In this document: positions 1 to 7,720 of the stretch, one piece after another
How the letters are laid out: each line of letters begins with the position of its first letter
How positions within the stretch are numbered: position 1 is the stretch's first letter
Origin: CAYLNH01 sp964384625
GTDB taxonomy: Bacteria > Verrucomicrobiota > Lentisphaeria > JABSQK01
Assembly: GCA_964384625.1 (NCBI GenBank)
Contig: CAYLNH010000176.1
Location: 1 to 14,593 of the forward strand
Direction of reading: 5' to 3'
DNA: 14,593 nt
The notes under the pieces: model-generated
Database searches by the model: none
What the model was told of the DNA's origin: nothing
The model's input: the letters and a program-made list of their open reading frames with translations, nothing else
Position numbers and translations under genes: made by a program

Positions 1-129
1 ACTCCGGCAGGAAAAAGGCAAGTTCAAAGCCTACTGGGACGGCCACAGTTTTTATAAAAATGCTATAGGGGGCGGAGAAAACGGCAGGTCCGATGTAGGA
101 CGGCAGGAAATCGCCGAAAGTGCTGCCGG
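1..129. other. Window-edge segment, no supported gene
   Basis: This stretch lies downstream of the serine hydrolase, which reads on the minus strand and stops at 130. One frame on each strand stays open to the window edge. The plus-strand frame has a hydrophilic run containing FKAYWDGHSFYKN, and the minus-strand frame has a hydrophobic run containing GDFLPSYIGPAVFSAP. They are complementary images of the same bases, and I cannot tell whether either is real. A 6-bp inverted repeat (101-106 with 123-128) lies just past the hydrolase stop, but no T-tract follows it on the minus strand, so I do not call a terminator. Confidence 0.4.
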
Positions 130-1890
130 TCAGAACCAGCGCCGAATCACGCACGGGAGTAGCAGGGCAACTCCCACAATCAAAAGCAAGTCAATCCGTT
201 TCTCGGAAGACGGACGGAAATTGCAGCCGCCACTACCGCTGCCGCCGCCAAGCAGTACTCCGCCGCCGCCATCGCCGCCGTCTTCGCCCAACACCGTGAC
301 GTTGGTTTCACCCGTGATCGCCGCGCCGTAGGAATCAGTGACCGTGACACGAATAACGTGGTCGCCGGCGGCTGAGAAACTGGCGCTGACGACGTCACTG
401 GTGGTCGTGTTGTTGGCACTGCAGGTCATCGTCCCGGGGCCGTCAATCTTTTCCCAGAAGTACGTCAGGTCGTCATTGTCCGGATCTTCAGCCAGGACAT
501 TGAGGGTTGTCGCGGCCGGCAGCGTCACCGGATCCGGGTCGGCGTAAGGACCGCCTGACAGAAACTCGGGCGCATGGTTCTCAGCTACCTCGATGGTGAC
601 GGTGGCCGTGTCACTGCTGCCCTTGGTGTCGGTAACATTGAGGATGACCTCGTAACTGCCGGGAGTGGCGAACGTGTGACTGGCGGCGGCGCCGGTGACG
701 GCACTGCTGCCGAAATCCCAGACGCAGGTCAAGGGGTCGTCCTCGGGATCGGTCGAGCCGGCGGCGCTGAATTCAACCGTCAACGGAGCCCGACCGGAAA
801 CGGCGCTTGCCGTGATCTTCGCGACCGGCAGGGGGACGTTGCCGCCGGCGTCGATGGCGTTGCGGATGGCCGCCAGAATCTGCAGGTTGGTCGAGACTGT
901 CTGGCTGAAGCCCGTGAGCGAGTGCATGAAGATGATGCCGCGCAGATTACGTTTGCGATCGACCCAGGGCCAGGTACCGAACGCCCCGGGACTGGCTACT
1001 TCAAGCACATCGCTGCCATCTTCGACCATGATCCACGAACCGAAGCCGTAGTCCGGACGGAAGCTGTTCGGGTACTGGGCGGTCCCTGCGGGCCACGGGG
1101 AGGAGTACTCCGGCAGATCTCTGGTGGCGTTGGTAAAGAAGTTCCGCATCGTCCGCGGCCGGAGGAAGACCGTGCCGTCGTTCTTGACGCCGCCGTTCAT
1201 GATCAGGCGGAGGAAGCTGAGGTACTCATTGGCCGTGGCGCGAGCGCCGCCGGCAATGAGCGGGTTGACCGGCAACAGTTGGAAGTCAGCGCCGGTCATC
1301 CCCAGGGGTGTGAACAACTCTTGCGCCGCCAAGGTGCGCCAGTCGGAATTGGCCGTCACTTCGCAGATCCGGCCAACCGCCTGCATACCGTCGCCGTCAT
1401 AGGCCAATTTCGTGCCCGGCGTGAAGACGATAGGGGTATTCTCGGCGATCAGGTCAACGGACTGCGCCAGCGTCAGATCCCATTGCGTCTCATAGTTCGG
1501 ATCCGTAAGGTAAAGCCCGGACGTCATGCCGAAACACTGACGCACAGTAACGTGTCCCTTGCTGTTGGTGTTGAAGATCGGCAGGTGTTTGCCGACTTGG
1601 TCGTCGAGTCCGAACTTGCCCTTCTCAGCCAAACGCAGGACCACAGCCGCAGACAGCCATTTGCTCGCCGAGGCCAACCCCTTTTTCGTATCGCGCCGGA
1701 TGTCGCCGGACTGATAGGTGTAGATTTCGCGGTCGCCCTGCTGCAGCACCACGACCACCCCGCCCTGATACTTATCCAGGTTGTTGTTGAGTAGTTGGGT
1801 AACGGCAGTGAAGTCATAGTCTGACGGTTCGGCGGCCCTCGCCGCGAAGGCGGCAAGGCACAACAGGGAAGCGAGGCAATGACGCAGCAT
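130..1890 (-). CDS. Exported serine hydrolase (beta-lactamase/S12 family) with PKD repeats and C-terminal sorting tail
   Basis: A 586-residue protein. Residues 1-19 form a signal peptide ending AARA-A. Residues 25-345 resemble the beta-lactamase/penicillin-binding-protein-like S12 fold. An SxxK motif (S74-A-S-K77) supplies the expected nucleophile and base, and SPGAFGTWPW near 300-309 matches the C-terminal glycine-rich active-site strand. The second motif reads Y164-D-G where Y-x-N is usual, so activity is not assured. Residues 353-435 form a PKD domain (VWDFG at 390-394), and 438-535 a second PKD/Ig-like domain. The tail is Gly-rich (538-555), then Cys556, a hydrophobic segment (567-581) and a terminal RRWF. 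This Gly-Cys, membrane span, basic-end layout is that of a CTERM-type surface-sorting signal. A GAGGAG ribosome site (1898-1903) lies 7 bases before the ATG. The gene begins 64 bases after protein A's stop on the same strand, so co-transcription is plausible. The substrate is unknown: peptidoglycan peptides, esters or beta-lactams are all possible. Confidence 0.85.
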   Translation of the reverse strand: MLRHCLASLLCLAAFAARAAEPSDYDFTAVTQLLNNNLDKYQGGVVVVLQQGDREIYTYQSGDIRRDTKKGLASASKWLSAAVVLRLAEKGKFGLDDQVGKHLPIFNTNSKGHVTVRQCFGMTSGLYLTDPNYETQWDLTLAQSVDLIAENTPIVFTPGTKLAYDGDGMQAVGRICEVTANSDWRTLAAQELFTPLGMTGADFQLLPVNPLIAGGARATANEYLSFLRLIMNGGVKNDGTVFLRPRTMRNFFTNATRDLPEYSSPWPAGTAQYPNSFRPDYGFGSWIMVEDGSDVLEVASPGAFGTWPWVDRKRNLRGIIFMHSLTGFSQTVSTNLQILAAIRNAIDAGGNVPLPVAKITASAVSGRAPLTVEFSAAGSTDPEDDPLTCVWDFGSSAVTGAAASHTFATPGSYEVILNVTDTKGSSDTATVTIEVAENHAPEFLSGGPYADPDPVTLPAATTLNVLAEDPDNDDLTYFWEKIDGPGTMTCSANNTTTSDVVSASFSAAGDHVIRVTVTDSYGAAITGETNVTVLGEDGGDGGGGVLLGGGSGSGGCNFRPSSEKRIDLLLIVGVALLLPCVIRRWF

Positions 1891-1954
1891 GGTGATTCTC
1901 CTCAGGTTTTGGCTTTTCTCAGCAAACGCGCCGCCGTCAGGGATCTTGCCCAGT

Positions 1955-4900
1955 TCAGTCAGAAAACGTCACGATCCCCCATTGCGCCGGCTCGAGGCGG
2001 GCCTCGGAGGGGATGTCGGAGACGATCGCCGTGTTGCGGTTGGACCAGTAGACGCGGTTTGCGACGCGGCCGCCGGCGGGGTCGCCGAGCAACGCCCCGA
2101 AGTCCATGCGGGTGGCATTACCTGAGTCCGGTCTGCCGCCAAGGAGGTCCCAGGGGATCGCCGCTTCGACCACGTAGCCGGTCTGCGAGCGGCTGATCGC
2201 GTACTGGAGGTCCTTCGGCGTCAGCTGACGGACCTCCTGCATGGTGTGCGCGTTCTGGCGGTTGGCGCCCTCGAACGCGTCGAACCGATAGGATTTCGGC
2301 GTTTTGGATTTCGGCCGATAGAGGATCCCCAGATCCTTGCCGCGCTGACGCGTGAACAGGATGCGACAATCACCAACAAGCAGTTTGCGGCTGTCGATGT
2401 TGTTCGCCGTCGGCCGGAACATCAAGTCGACGGCGTCGTCCTTGAACGCGTGCTCCCAGCGGTCGGCCATGTTCTTCATCGGTGTTTTGTCCTGCACCTG
2501 CCAGACAACGTAAAGGTTTTTCGCATCCCAGGCGTAACGGACGAGGCCGCCCTTCTTGATCGGCGTCGGCAGCGCCAGTGGTTTGACACCGTTCCAGTCA
2601 TCGAGCTTGCCGTCGACAGTGAATGCCTGTTTGCGTTTGGCGATCTCGGTGCGCGGCGTAATACGCCTGGCGTTAAGCCGGAAGGCCTGGATCTCCCTGG
2701 CGCGGGCCACGTCCGCTTTTGTTACGGTGAAGCTGCCGCCGGGCAGACGGCGCAGGGAGTCGATGCCCTCGACCTGCAGCACCCGGCAGTCCAGGAAGCC
2801 GGTGGTCAGCAGGTAGCGACCGTCTTTGAGACGGCAGAACCAGCCGCAGAAGGACTCGCCGCCGGGCGCCATGTTGTTGACCAGCACGCCGCGTTTGGGG
2901 TTCTTGGGCCAGGGGTCGCTCTGGCTCCGGGAGTCCTGCATCAACTGATCGACATACAGTCCGTCGCCGGTAACGAGATAGCGCTGGCCATTATCGCTGA
3001 TGAACGCCACCAAATCACCGACCGGTGACGGCGCGACGCCGCAGTGCTTATTCATCGCGATCAGCACGCCGGGCTCCGGCATGCGATCGGTCCAACGTTG
3101 GGTCTTCTCGCCGCGGTACCAGTACTTGGTCTGTCCGGTCGTCTTCTCCGGTTGCAGTTTGGACAGCTTGCCGCCCTCAGCGAAGAACGTGCCGTCGGAC
3201 AGGCCGGTACCGGCATAGAAGTTCGGCATGATGTCGAAACGCTTCCGATCGTAGATCGGCGTGCCGCCCTTGGTGAACGACTGGACGCGGTAGGCCTTGG
3301 CCGGGTGGGTCTTGAACGCCTTGCGCTTAGCACCCTTGAGATTGCGCGGCGGCGTGATTGCCCGCGCGTAGATACTCAGGTCCGGGCCGATGCCGTTGCC
3401 CCAATAGGAATTGGCGCCCCAGCATTCGCCGACTTTGCCTTGGGTTATCTCGTTTGTCTGGACTTCGAAGTCGTCGTTGCGATCAACCCAGAGCAGCGGC
3501 GCGATGCTCTTCCAGACGGTCTTCCGCCAGCGGCCGGAACGGACCTTGCCGCCGTAGTTGAGCCAGACACAGAGGGCCCAGAGTCCATTGGGCCGTTTGC
3601 GGTAGATCCGCGCCAAGTGGCCGCGGTGCTGCGCCAGATAACTCCTTCCCTTGCAGACGAGCAGTTGGTCGGCCGTACCGGGTGTGATCCCGTAGTTCGC
3701 CACGTTCAAAACGGCGGGCTTGGCGTGACCCTGGCCGTGCGCCGGTGTGGTGTCGCCAACCGCCCGGCCGGGCCCGAGCAAGCCGACTTGTTTCAGCTTC
3801 CAGTCGCCCGTGTCGAGGTCGATCTTGAACACCATGTTGCTGTAGAATGCTTCGGTCGGATCCAGCGGGTTGATCATGCCGCCGCCGCCGTAGTAGGTCC
3901 CGCCGATGAAGTCCTTCAGCCATTTCTTCTGCTGCCAGTCCCAGATGCTGACGCGCTTGCAGCCCTTGATGTCCTCGGCCACCCAGAGGCGGCCCTGACT
4001 GTCAACGCCCAGACCACTCGGTTCGAAGAAGCCCTCCGTCGGGTCGTAGAATCCCGCCAACGTCCGACCGCCGGCTTTGCCGAGGCGACCGGTTTCACGG
4101 AATCCCTTGCCCTGCGGCGACAGCAGAACGATCTGGTGCCGCGGCGCGCCGAGACCGACGAACACGTTGCCCTGGGGGGCCACCGTCAGACCGATGGCGG
4201 CGCCGAAGTCCTTTTCGTATACAGAGGTCATCTTGCCGGTTGTCGGGTCCGCTGCGAACACCCCGGTGGCGGCGGCCAACAGCAGCGTGCCGTCCGCCCG
4301 CAAAGCCATCGGCCCGCTGACCGGCGCGGTCCACTCGTCCAACTTCGCCAGTGTCTTCAGATCGTGCCGCCGCAACTGGTGAACCGCTTTGTCGTCCTGT
4401 TTGCTGCGGACCGAAAAGAACACCCCGGCTTCAGTCGCGGCCATGCCGAGGATCGCATCGGTCTGGGGCGCAATGCGAACTTCGGATACCATCTTGCCAT
4501 TCGCCAGTTTGATCGTGTCCGGACGAAAGGTCCGAGCATTGGCGACGCCGATATTGTTGAAGCGGTTGGACAGCCGGTAGACCGTGTCGCCGACTACCGC
4601 GGCCAGCTTGCCTTCCCCCGCAAAGCCCTGCTTGGCGCCGGTCTCGTCGACGAAGACTGAACCATCGCCGGCTTCGCTGACGATGCCGCCGAGGAACAGG
4701 AGGTCCTTGCGGATCGGCACCACAGTACGCAGGTTGGCGTGGTCCGGCCCCCAGCCGCCGGTGCCGTCGTTGGTCTTCCACGGTGTCGAGTTCGGCATGT
4801 AGTAACTCATCAGCCAGCGCACGTCGATCTGGTCGCGGGCAATCCCTTCCCACTGGTATGTACCCGGCGGCAACGGTTCGTTCTCGTCGGACAATGCATC

Positions 4901-5860
4901 AAACTGGAGGACGTGTTTGCCCTTTGTCAGCCGCTTCGCCGCTTGCCAGCAGCGGACGCGATTGCCCCTGGCGTCATTGACGGCCAGCGTTACATAGCTG
5001 TCCTGCTTCAGTTCGATGGGGACGCTGACCGTGCCCTTCGGTTCCGGCAGGAGTTTCTTCTGCCAATCGGGCATGGGCAAGGAGATGCTGTTTTCTTGCC
5101 GCAGCAGGAGCGGCCCCCAGGAGCTGTCGCGCTGCCAGAAGCGGCCGACCGTGATGGTGCCGGGCGCCAGGTTGTCTTCCAGCCGCGGAAACATACCGCT
5201 GTGGCGGATGCGGCTCCAGAACAACTCCATTCCCATCCGCATATCCTTGGCGCCGGCGCCCGGACACTTGCCGTCGCGCGTGATCGCGCTCCAGGGGATC
5301 TTGACTTCCTGCGTGTAGCCCTTGCCGTCTTTGGCCAGTTGGAACGCCATCTCGGCGCCGGCCTGCAACGGGTTGGCCGGGCGGTCCACATTCATCGACT
5401 GCGCCTTCTGCCCCGGCGGCATGAAGCGCTGGTAGGTGACGTACATCGCCGGTTGTTTCTTCGGCGTGTGATACCACATGTTCAGATGGCAGAAGAATTT
5501 GTTGATCCGGAAACGCAACTGGACGCAGTCGCCCTCCCAGCTGTGGCTGCCGTGCGTTTTCGGATCCCAGTGATTCTGCAGCGGCGTGCTGTCGCGGAAG
5601 ACAAAGGACATGTAGAGATTCTGCTCGTCCCACATCCCGGCCACACGGCAGGACTGACTGTCGACCAACTCCGGGGCGTCCTTACAGGAGATGTACTGTC
5701 CGGAGAGATCCCAGTCTTTCAGGTCCCCGTCGATCTTCACGGTCTTGGCGGCCGGTACCACGTGCAGGCCGTAGTTCCGGGTACGTTCGCCGGCGATGCC
5801 GACAATCATGGGGATGAGCAAGAGGCCAAACAGAAAGCGGGCAAATGAACATTGAGACAT
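1955..5860 (-). CDS. Giant secreted protein A: CBM9-like / FlgD-Ig / propeller-like / CBM9-like
   Basis: 1301 residues from the preferred ATG. The frame is open to an ATG 30 codons further up, but those codons lie mostly in octamer repeats. The chosen ATG has a GAAAGGA site 6 bases upstream (5867-5873) and starts a clean signal peptide (FLFGLLLIPMIVGIAGE). Residues 40-248 look like a CBM9-type carbohydrate-binding domain (IDGDLKDWD at 43-51). Residues 278-345 resemble the FlgD Ig-like fold (LPPGTYQWEG). Residues about 365-790 have propeller or NHL-like repeats (GLGVDSQGRLWVAED at 616-630), and YGGGG begins at 657. DRNDD at 793-797, with Glu804 at position 12, has EF-hand loop spacing. Residues 1077-1301 form a second CBM9-like domain (VDGKLDDW; VVEAAIPWDLLG). 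No catalytic domain is recognised. The likely role is extracellular glycan binding or scaffolding; this is inference. It is a paralogue of protein B at 10168-14535. Confidence 0.82.
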   Translation of the reverse strand: MSQCSFARFLFGLLLIPMIVGIAGERTRNYGLHVVPAAKTVKIDGDLKDWDLSGQYISCKDAPELVDSQSCRVAGMWDEQNLYMSFVFRDSTPLQNHWDPKTHGSHSWEGDCVQLRFRINKFFCHLNMWYHTPKKQPAMYVTYQRFMPPGQKAQSMNVDRPANPLQAGAEMAFQLAKDGKGYTQEVKIPWSAITRDGKCPGAGAKDMRMGMELFWSRIRHSGMFPRLEDNLAPGTITVGRFWQRDSSWGPLLLRQENSISLPMPDWQKKLLPEPKGTVSVPIELKQDSYVTLAVNDARGNRVRCWQAAKRLTKGKHVLQFDALSDENEPLPPGTYQWEGIARDQIDVRWLMSYYMPNSTPWKTNDGTGGWGPDHANLRTVVPIRKDLLFLGGIVSEAGDGSVFVDETGAKQGFAGEGKLAAVVGDTVYRLSNRFNNIGVANARTFRPDTIKLANGKMVSEVRIAPQTDAILGMAATEAGVFFSVRSKQDDKAVHQLRRHDLKTLAKLDEWTAPVSGPMALRADGTLLLAAATGVFAADPTTGKMTSVYEKDFGAAIGLTVAPQGNVFVGLGAPRHQIVLLSPQGKGFRETGRLGKAGGRTLAGFYDPTEGFFEPSGLGVDSQGRLWVAEDIKGCKRVSIWDWQQKKWLKDFIGGTYYGGGGMINPLDPTEAFYSNMVFKIDLDTGDWKLKQVGLLGPGRAVGDTTPAHGQGHAKPAVLNVANYGITPGTADQLLVCKGRSYLAQHRGHLARIYRKRPNGLWALCVWLNYGGKVRSGRWRKTVWKSIAPLLWVDRNDDFEVQTNEITQGKVGECWGANSYWGNGIGPDLSIYARAITPPRNLKGAKRKAFKTHPAKAYRVQSFTKGGTPIYDRKRFDIMPNFYAGTGLSDGTFFAEGGKLSKLQPEKTTGQTKYWYRGEKTQRWTDRMPEPGVLIAMNKHCGVAPSPVGDLVAFISDNGQRYLVTGDGLYVDQLMQDSRSQSDPWPKNPKRGVLVNNMAPGGESFCGWFCRLKDGRYLLTTGFLDCRVLQVEGIDSLRRLPGGSFTVTKADVARAREIQAFRLNARRITPRTEIAKRKQAFTVDGKLDDWNGVKPLALPTPIKKGGLVRYAWDAKNLYVVWQVQDKTPMKNMADRWEHAFKDDAVDLMFRPTANNIDSRKLLVGDCRILFTRQRGKDLGILYRPKSKTPKSYRFDAFEGANRQNAHTMQEVRQLTPKDLQYAISRSQTGYVVEAAIPWDLLGGRPDSGNATRMDFGALLGDPAGGRVANRVYWSNRNTAIVSDIPSEARLEPAQWGIVTFSD

Positions 5861-5886
5861 AGGAGGTCCTTTCTTAAGCATCAGCA

Positions 5887-5938
5887 GCGGAGCGATGGAA
5901 TTGCGGAGCGATGGAGTTGCGGAGCGATGGAGCGACGG
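5887..5938 (-). repeat. Octamer tandem repeats, minus orientation
   Basis: Consecutive 8-base units beginning GGA follow one another, alternating GGAGCGAT with GGAATTGC or GGAGTTGC. This gives a 16-base unit at 5887-5902 and 5903-5918, with a third partial copy at 5919-5932. Read on the minus strand, each unit ends in CTCC or TTCC. The array lies just upstream of protein A's start and creates the spurious Ser/Pro/Leu-rich extension of that frame. Repeats of this style between genes are familiar from several environmental bacterial lineages. No coding or promoter role is evident. Confidence 0.8.
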
Positions 5939-6034
5939 GGGTGAGCTCACAAGACCAGAACGGACTCAGACATTTACCGATAGGCATTATGCGTCTTTGT
6001 CCCTCTTCTCGTGGGCTGTAACTCATTGTCCGAC
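5939..6034. other. Spacer between octamer repeat arrays
   Basis: Non-coding. It contains a perfect 10-base palindrome GTGAGCTCAC at 5941-5950, of unknown meaning. A promoter for protein A should lie here or inside the minus-orientation octamer array. A CATAAT-like box is present on the minus strand (about 5986-5991), but no convincing -35 partner was found, so I do not call a promoter. Confidence 0.4.
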
Positions 6035-6094
6035 AACACTCCAACATTCCAATACTCCATTACTCCATGGGTTGCCTGTGATTCCAATACTCCA
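6035..6094 (+). repeat. Octamer tandem repeats, plus orientation
   Basis: Four consecutive 8-base units, AACACTCC, AACATTCC, AATACTCC and ATTACTCC, occupy 6035-6066. A 14-base stretch ATTCCAATACTCCA at 6046-6059 recurs at 6081-6094. Each unit ends in YTCC, the same unit type as the array at 5887-5938 but on the opposite strand and with a more AT-rich variable half. The two arrays are separated by about 96 bases. Confidence 0.8.
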
Positions 6095-6139
6095 ATGATT
6101 CTCTTGTTTCATACCATATCAGACGCCGTCGGAAGCGCA

Positions 6140-6169
6140 ATGTTCCGCAAAAGAATCTATGTTTCGCAA
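6140..6169 (+). repeat. Short direct repeat upstream of abiEi
   Basis: ATGTTCCGCAA (6140-6150) and ATGTTTCGCAA (6159-6169) match at 10 of 11 positions and start 19 bases apart, about two helical turns. They sit 66-96 bases upstream of the abiEi -35 element, in the AT-richest part of the gap. AbiEi proteins are known to repress their own operon by binding repeated sites, so this could be an operator, but it lies further upstream than a typical repressor site. Low certainty. Confidence 0.35.
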
Positions 6170-6235
6170 CAATATCCCAAAAGGTGCTTACTTGTCCCAT
6201 CTTTCGGCTTGTCGGGGTTTCCTCGCCCAGATCTA

Positions 6236-6263
6236 TTGACAATAATCATCTATAGTGTAGAAT
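6236..6263 (+). promoter_or_regulatory. Strong sigma70-type promoter for the abiE operon
   Basis: A perfect -35 hexamer TTGACA (6236-6241) is followed after 16 bases by TAGAAT (6258-6263). Transcription would then start near 6270, immediately before the ATG at 6271. An alternative -10, TATAGT (6251-6256), overlaps the spacer but has no matching -35. Either choice leaves a leader of about 0-8 bases. This is the best promoter match in the window. Confidence 0.75.
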
Positions 6264-6270
6264 ATTGGAA

Positions 6271-6912
6271 ATGAGATTTGATGCATTTGTTGATCTTGTG
6301 GGGTCGCTTCCCTGTTTCGACCTGGCAACGGTGGTCCAGCTCACCGGTGAGCCCAGGCAGAGCGTGACCAACCAGCTGTGGCGCTGGTGTCAGGCCGAGA
6401 AGCTGATTCCACTGCGACGCGGGATGTATACTCTGGCAGATCGCTATCGGCGGGTTCCTCTTTCACCGGCCGTTCTCGCCAACACGCTCTATCACCCGTC
6501 CTATCTGAGCGATGTGTGGGCCCTGAGTCACTTTGGGTTGATCCCGGAAAGCGTACCGTCCTGGACCTGTGTGACCACCCGGAAGACGAAGACGTTTACC
6601 AACCCGGTCGGTCGTTTCGTTTACCATAACGTCAAGCAGGATTTCTTCTTCGGATATCAGGCCCTGCCGATCGCCGGCGACGACATCATCGTGGCCACGG
6701 CCGAGAAGGCCCTGCTCGACTTCTTCCATCTGCGTCCCGGCGAATGGACAAAGGCGCGTATCGCCGAAATGCGATTCCAGCAGACCGACATTGTCGATCG
6801 ACCGGCATTGCGCAATATGGCGGCGCGAATGGGGAAGCCGCGGCTGCTGCGGGCAGTAGATGTATGGCAGCAGGTCTGCGACGAGACAGACGAAGGAAGC
6901 ATTGAGCTATGA
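6271..6912 (+). CDS. abiEi: AbiEi-type antitoxin, transcriptional autorepressor
   Basis: 213 residues. The family supplies the antitoxin of the type IV AbiE toxin-antitoxin system, which counters the AbiEii nucleotidyltransferase without a stable complex and represses its own operon. Residues 14-55 form a winged helix-turn-helix (TVVQLTGEPRQSVTNQLWRW, then the LIPLRRGMYTL wing). Residues 64-160 carry the AbiEi core signatures YLSDVWALSHFGLIPE (78-93) and ATAEKALLDFFHL (142-154). The ATG at 6271 is preferred over a TTG at 6265. Its only purine-rich upstream bases are too close to act as a Shine-Dalgarno site, and the promoter places the transcript start almost on the ATG. The message therefore looks leaderless. 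The stop codon overlaps the abiEii start by 4 bases (ATGA), implying translational coupling. Confidence 0.9.
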   Translation: MRFDAFVDLVGSLPCFDLATVVQLTGEPRQSVTNQLWRWCQAEKLIPLRRGMYTLADRYRRVPLSPAVLANTLYHPSYLSDVWALSHFGLIPESVPSWTCVTTRKTKTFTNPVGRFVYHNVKQDFFFGYQALPIAGDDIIVATAEKALLDFFHLRPGEWTKARIAEMRFQQTDIVDRPALRNMAARMGKPRLLRAVDVWQQVCDETDEGSIEL

Positions 6913-7718
6913 GAGACCAGGCCATCGCGATTGCCATGAAAGAGCATGATCCGGAGCGCCGACGGAATGCCCTGCGAGAGTATGTCCAGGCGTGTGTGCT
7001 CCGCTCGCTTCACGAAAGCGAGGCCTTCCGCGCCATTGCCTTCGTCGGCGGGACCGCTCTACGGTTTCTGGAGAACCTGCCGCGCTTCTCCGAGGATCTG
7101 GACTTCTCCCTGGCAAAGGACGAGAGCTACGATCCGGTCGCGTGGATGGGGAAGCTCAAAAGGGACCTGTCGCTGGCCGGATTCGACCCTCTGGTTCGCT
7201 GGAACGACAGCAAGACCGTACATACGGGCTGGGTCCGTGTACCCGGTCTCCTCCAAGAGGCAGGCCTGTCCGGGCATGCCAAGCAGAAGCTCTCCATCAA
7301 GCTGGAAGTCGACACCCGCCCCCCGGCCGGCGCCGACACCGCCCGGGCCGTCATCACCAGACATTTTACCTTTGTTGTCGGTCACTACGACCTGCCTTCG
7401 CTCATGGCCGGCAAGCTCCACGCCATCTTAACCCGCAGCTACCCGAAAGGACGCGATTGGTTCGACCTGTTGTGGTACGGCTCCCGGCGGCCGCCGGTGG
7501 AACCGAACCTGCCGCTGCTGCAGAACGCCCTGGACCAAACCGAGGGCGCCGGCGTGTACGACAGTGCCTCGTGGCGGATTCTTGCCGCCGCGAAGCTGGA
7601 TACACTGGACGCGGACGCGTTGATTCGGGATGTACAGCCTTTTCTTGAACGGTCAGCCGATGCGCTGCTGTTGACCGCGGAAAACCTGAAGACAGTGCTC
7701 CACCTGAGAAACCGCTGA
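6909..7718 (+). CDS. abiEii: AbiEii-type nucleotidyltransferase toxin
   Basis: 269 residues, near the usual family length. AbiEii/MenT toxins are DNA polymerase beta-type nucleotidyltransferases. Characterised members arrest growth by adding nucleotides to tRNA, and some confer abortive infection against phage. All family motifs are intact: FVGGTALRF (45-53) with the Gly-Gly pair; RFSEDLDFSL (59-68) with the metal-binding D63/D65; KLSIKLEVD (127-135); and KGRDWFDLLWY (180-190) after a conserved SLMAGKLHA helix. The toxin therefore looks active. Translation is coupled to abiEi by the ATGA overlap. The nucleotide and RNA target cannot be read from sequence. Immediately after the stop comes the remnant of an unrelated oxidoreductase gene, so the 3' junction of the operon is probably a recombination scar. 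Confidence 0.92.
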   Translation: MRDQAIAIAMKEHDPERRRNALREYVQACVLRSLHESEAFRAIAFVGGTALRFLENLPRFSEDLDFSLAKDESYDPVAWMGKLKRDLSLAGFDPLVRWNDSKTVHTGWVRVPGLLQEAGLSGHAKQKLSIKLEVDTRPPAGADTARAVITRHFTFVVGHYDLPSLMAGKLHAILTRSYPKGRDWFDLLWYGSRRPPVEPNLPLLQNALDQTEGAGVYDSASWRILAAAKLDTLDADALIRDVQPFLERSADALLLTAENLKTVLHLRNR

Positions 7719-7720
7719 TC

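Noticed and set aside
1..129. Extension of the serine hydrolase through a frameshift into the open minus-strand frame
   Set aside because: The protein already ends naturally with a hydrophobic span and a basic RRWF tail, so no continuation is needed.
574..1794. 406-codon open frame on the plus strand opposite the serine hydrolase
   Set aside because: It is the antisense image of a gene with a clear signal peptide, catalytic motif and PKD domains. Its own translation has no recognisable domain, and open antisense frames are expected at this GC content.
3044..4660. 538-codon plus-strand frame opposite protein A
   Set aside because: It shadows the propeller-like core of A; it is Ala/Arg/Val-rich without motifs or a ribosome site.
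5861..5950. Upstream extension of protein A to an ATG at 5950
   Set aside because: The first codons are translated octamer repeat, while ATG 5860 has a good ribosome site and begins a textbook signal peptide.
5941..5950. GTGAGCTCAC palindrome as a CRP-type operator
   Set aside because: The half-sites are contiguous rather than separated by about six bases, and no flanking match extends it.
5887..6094. CRISPR array
   Set aside because: The repeats are 8 bases long and contiguous, without unique spacers of constant length, and no cas genes are present.
6011..6274. Small plus- and minus-strand frames in the gap before abiEi
   Set aside because: They are built from the TCC octamers and AT-rich spacer and overlap the abiE promoter; none has a ribosome site or a conserved look.
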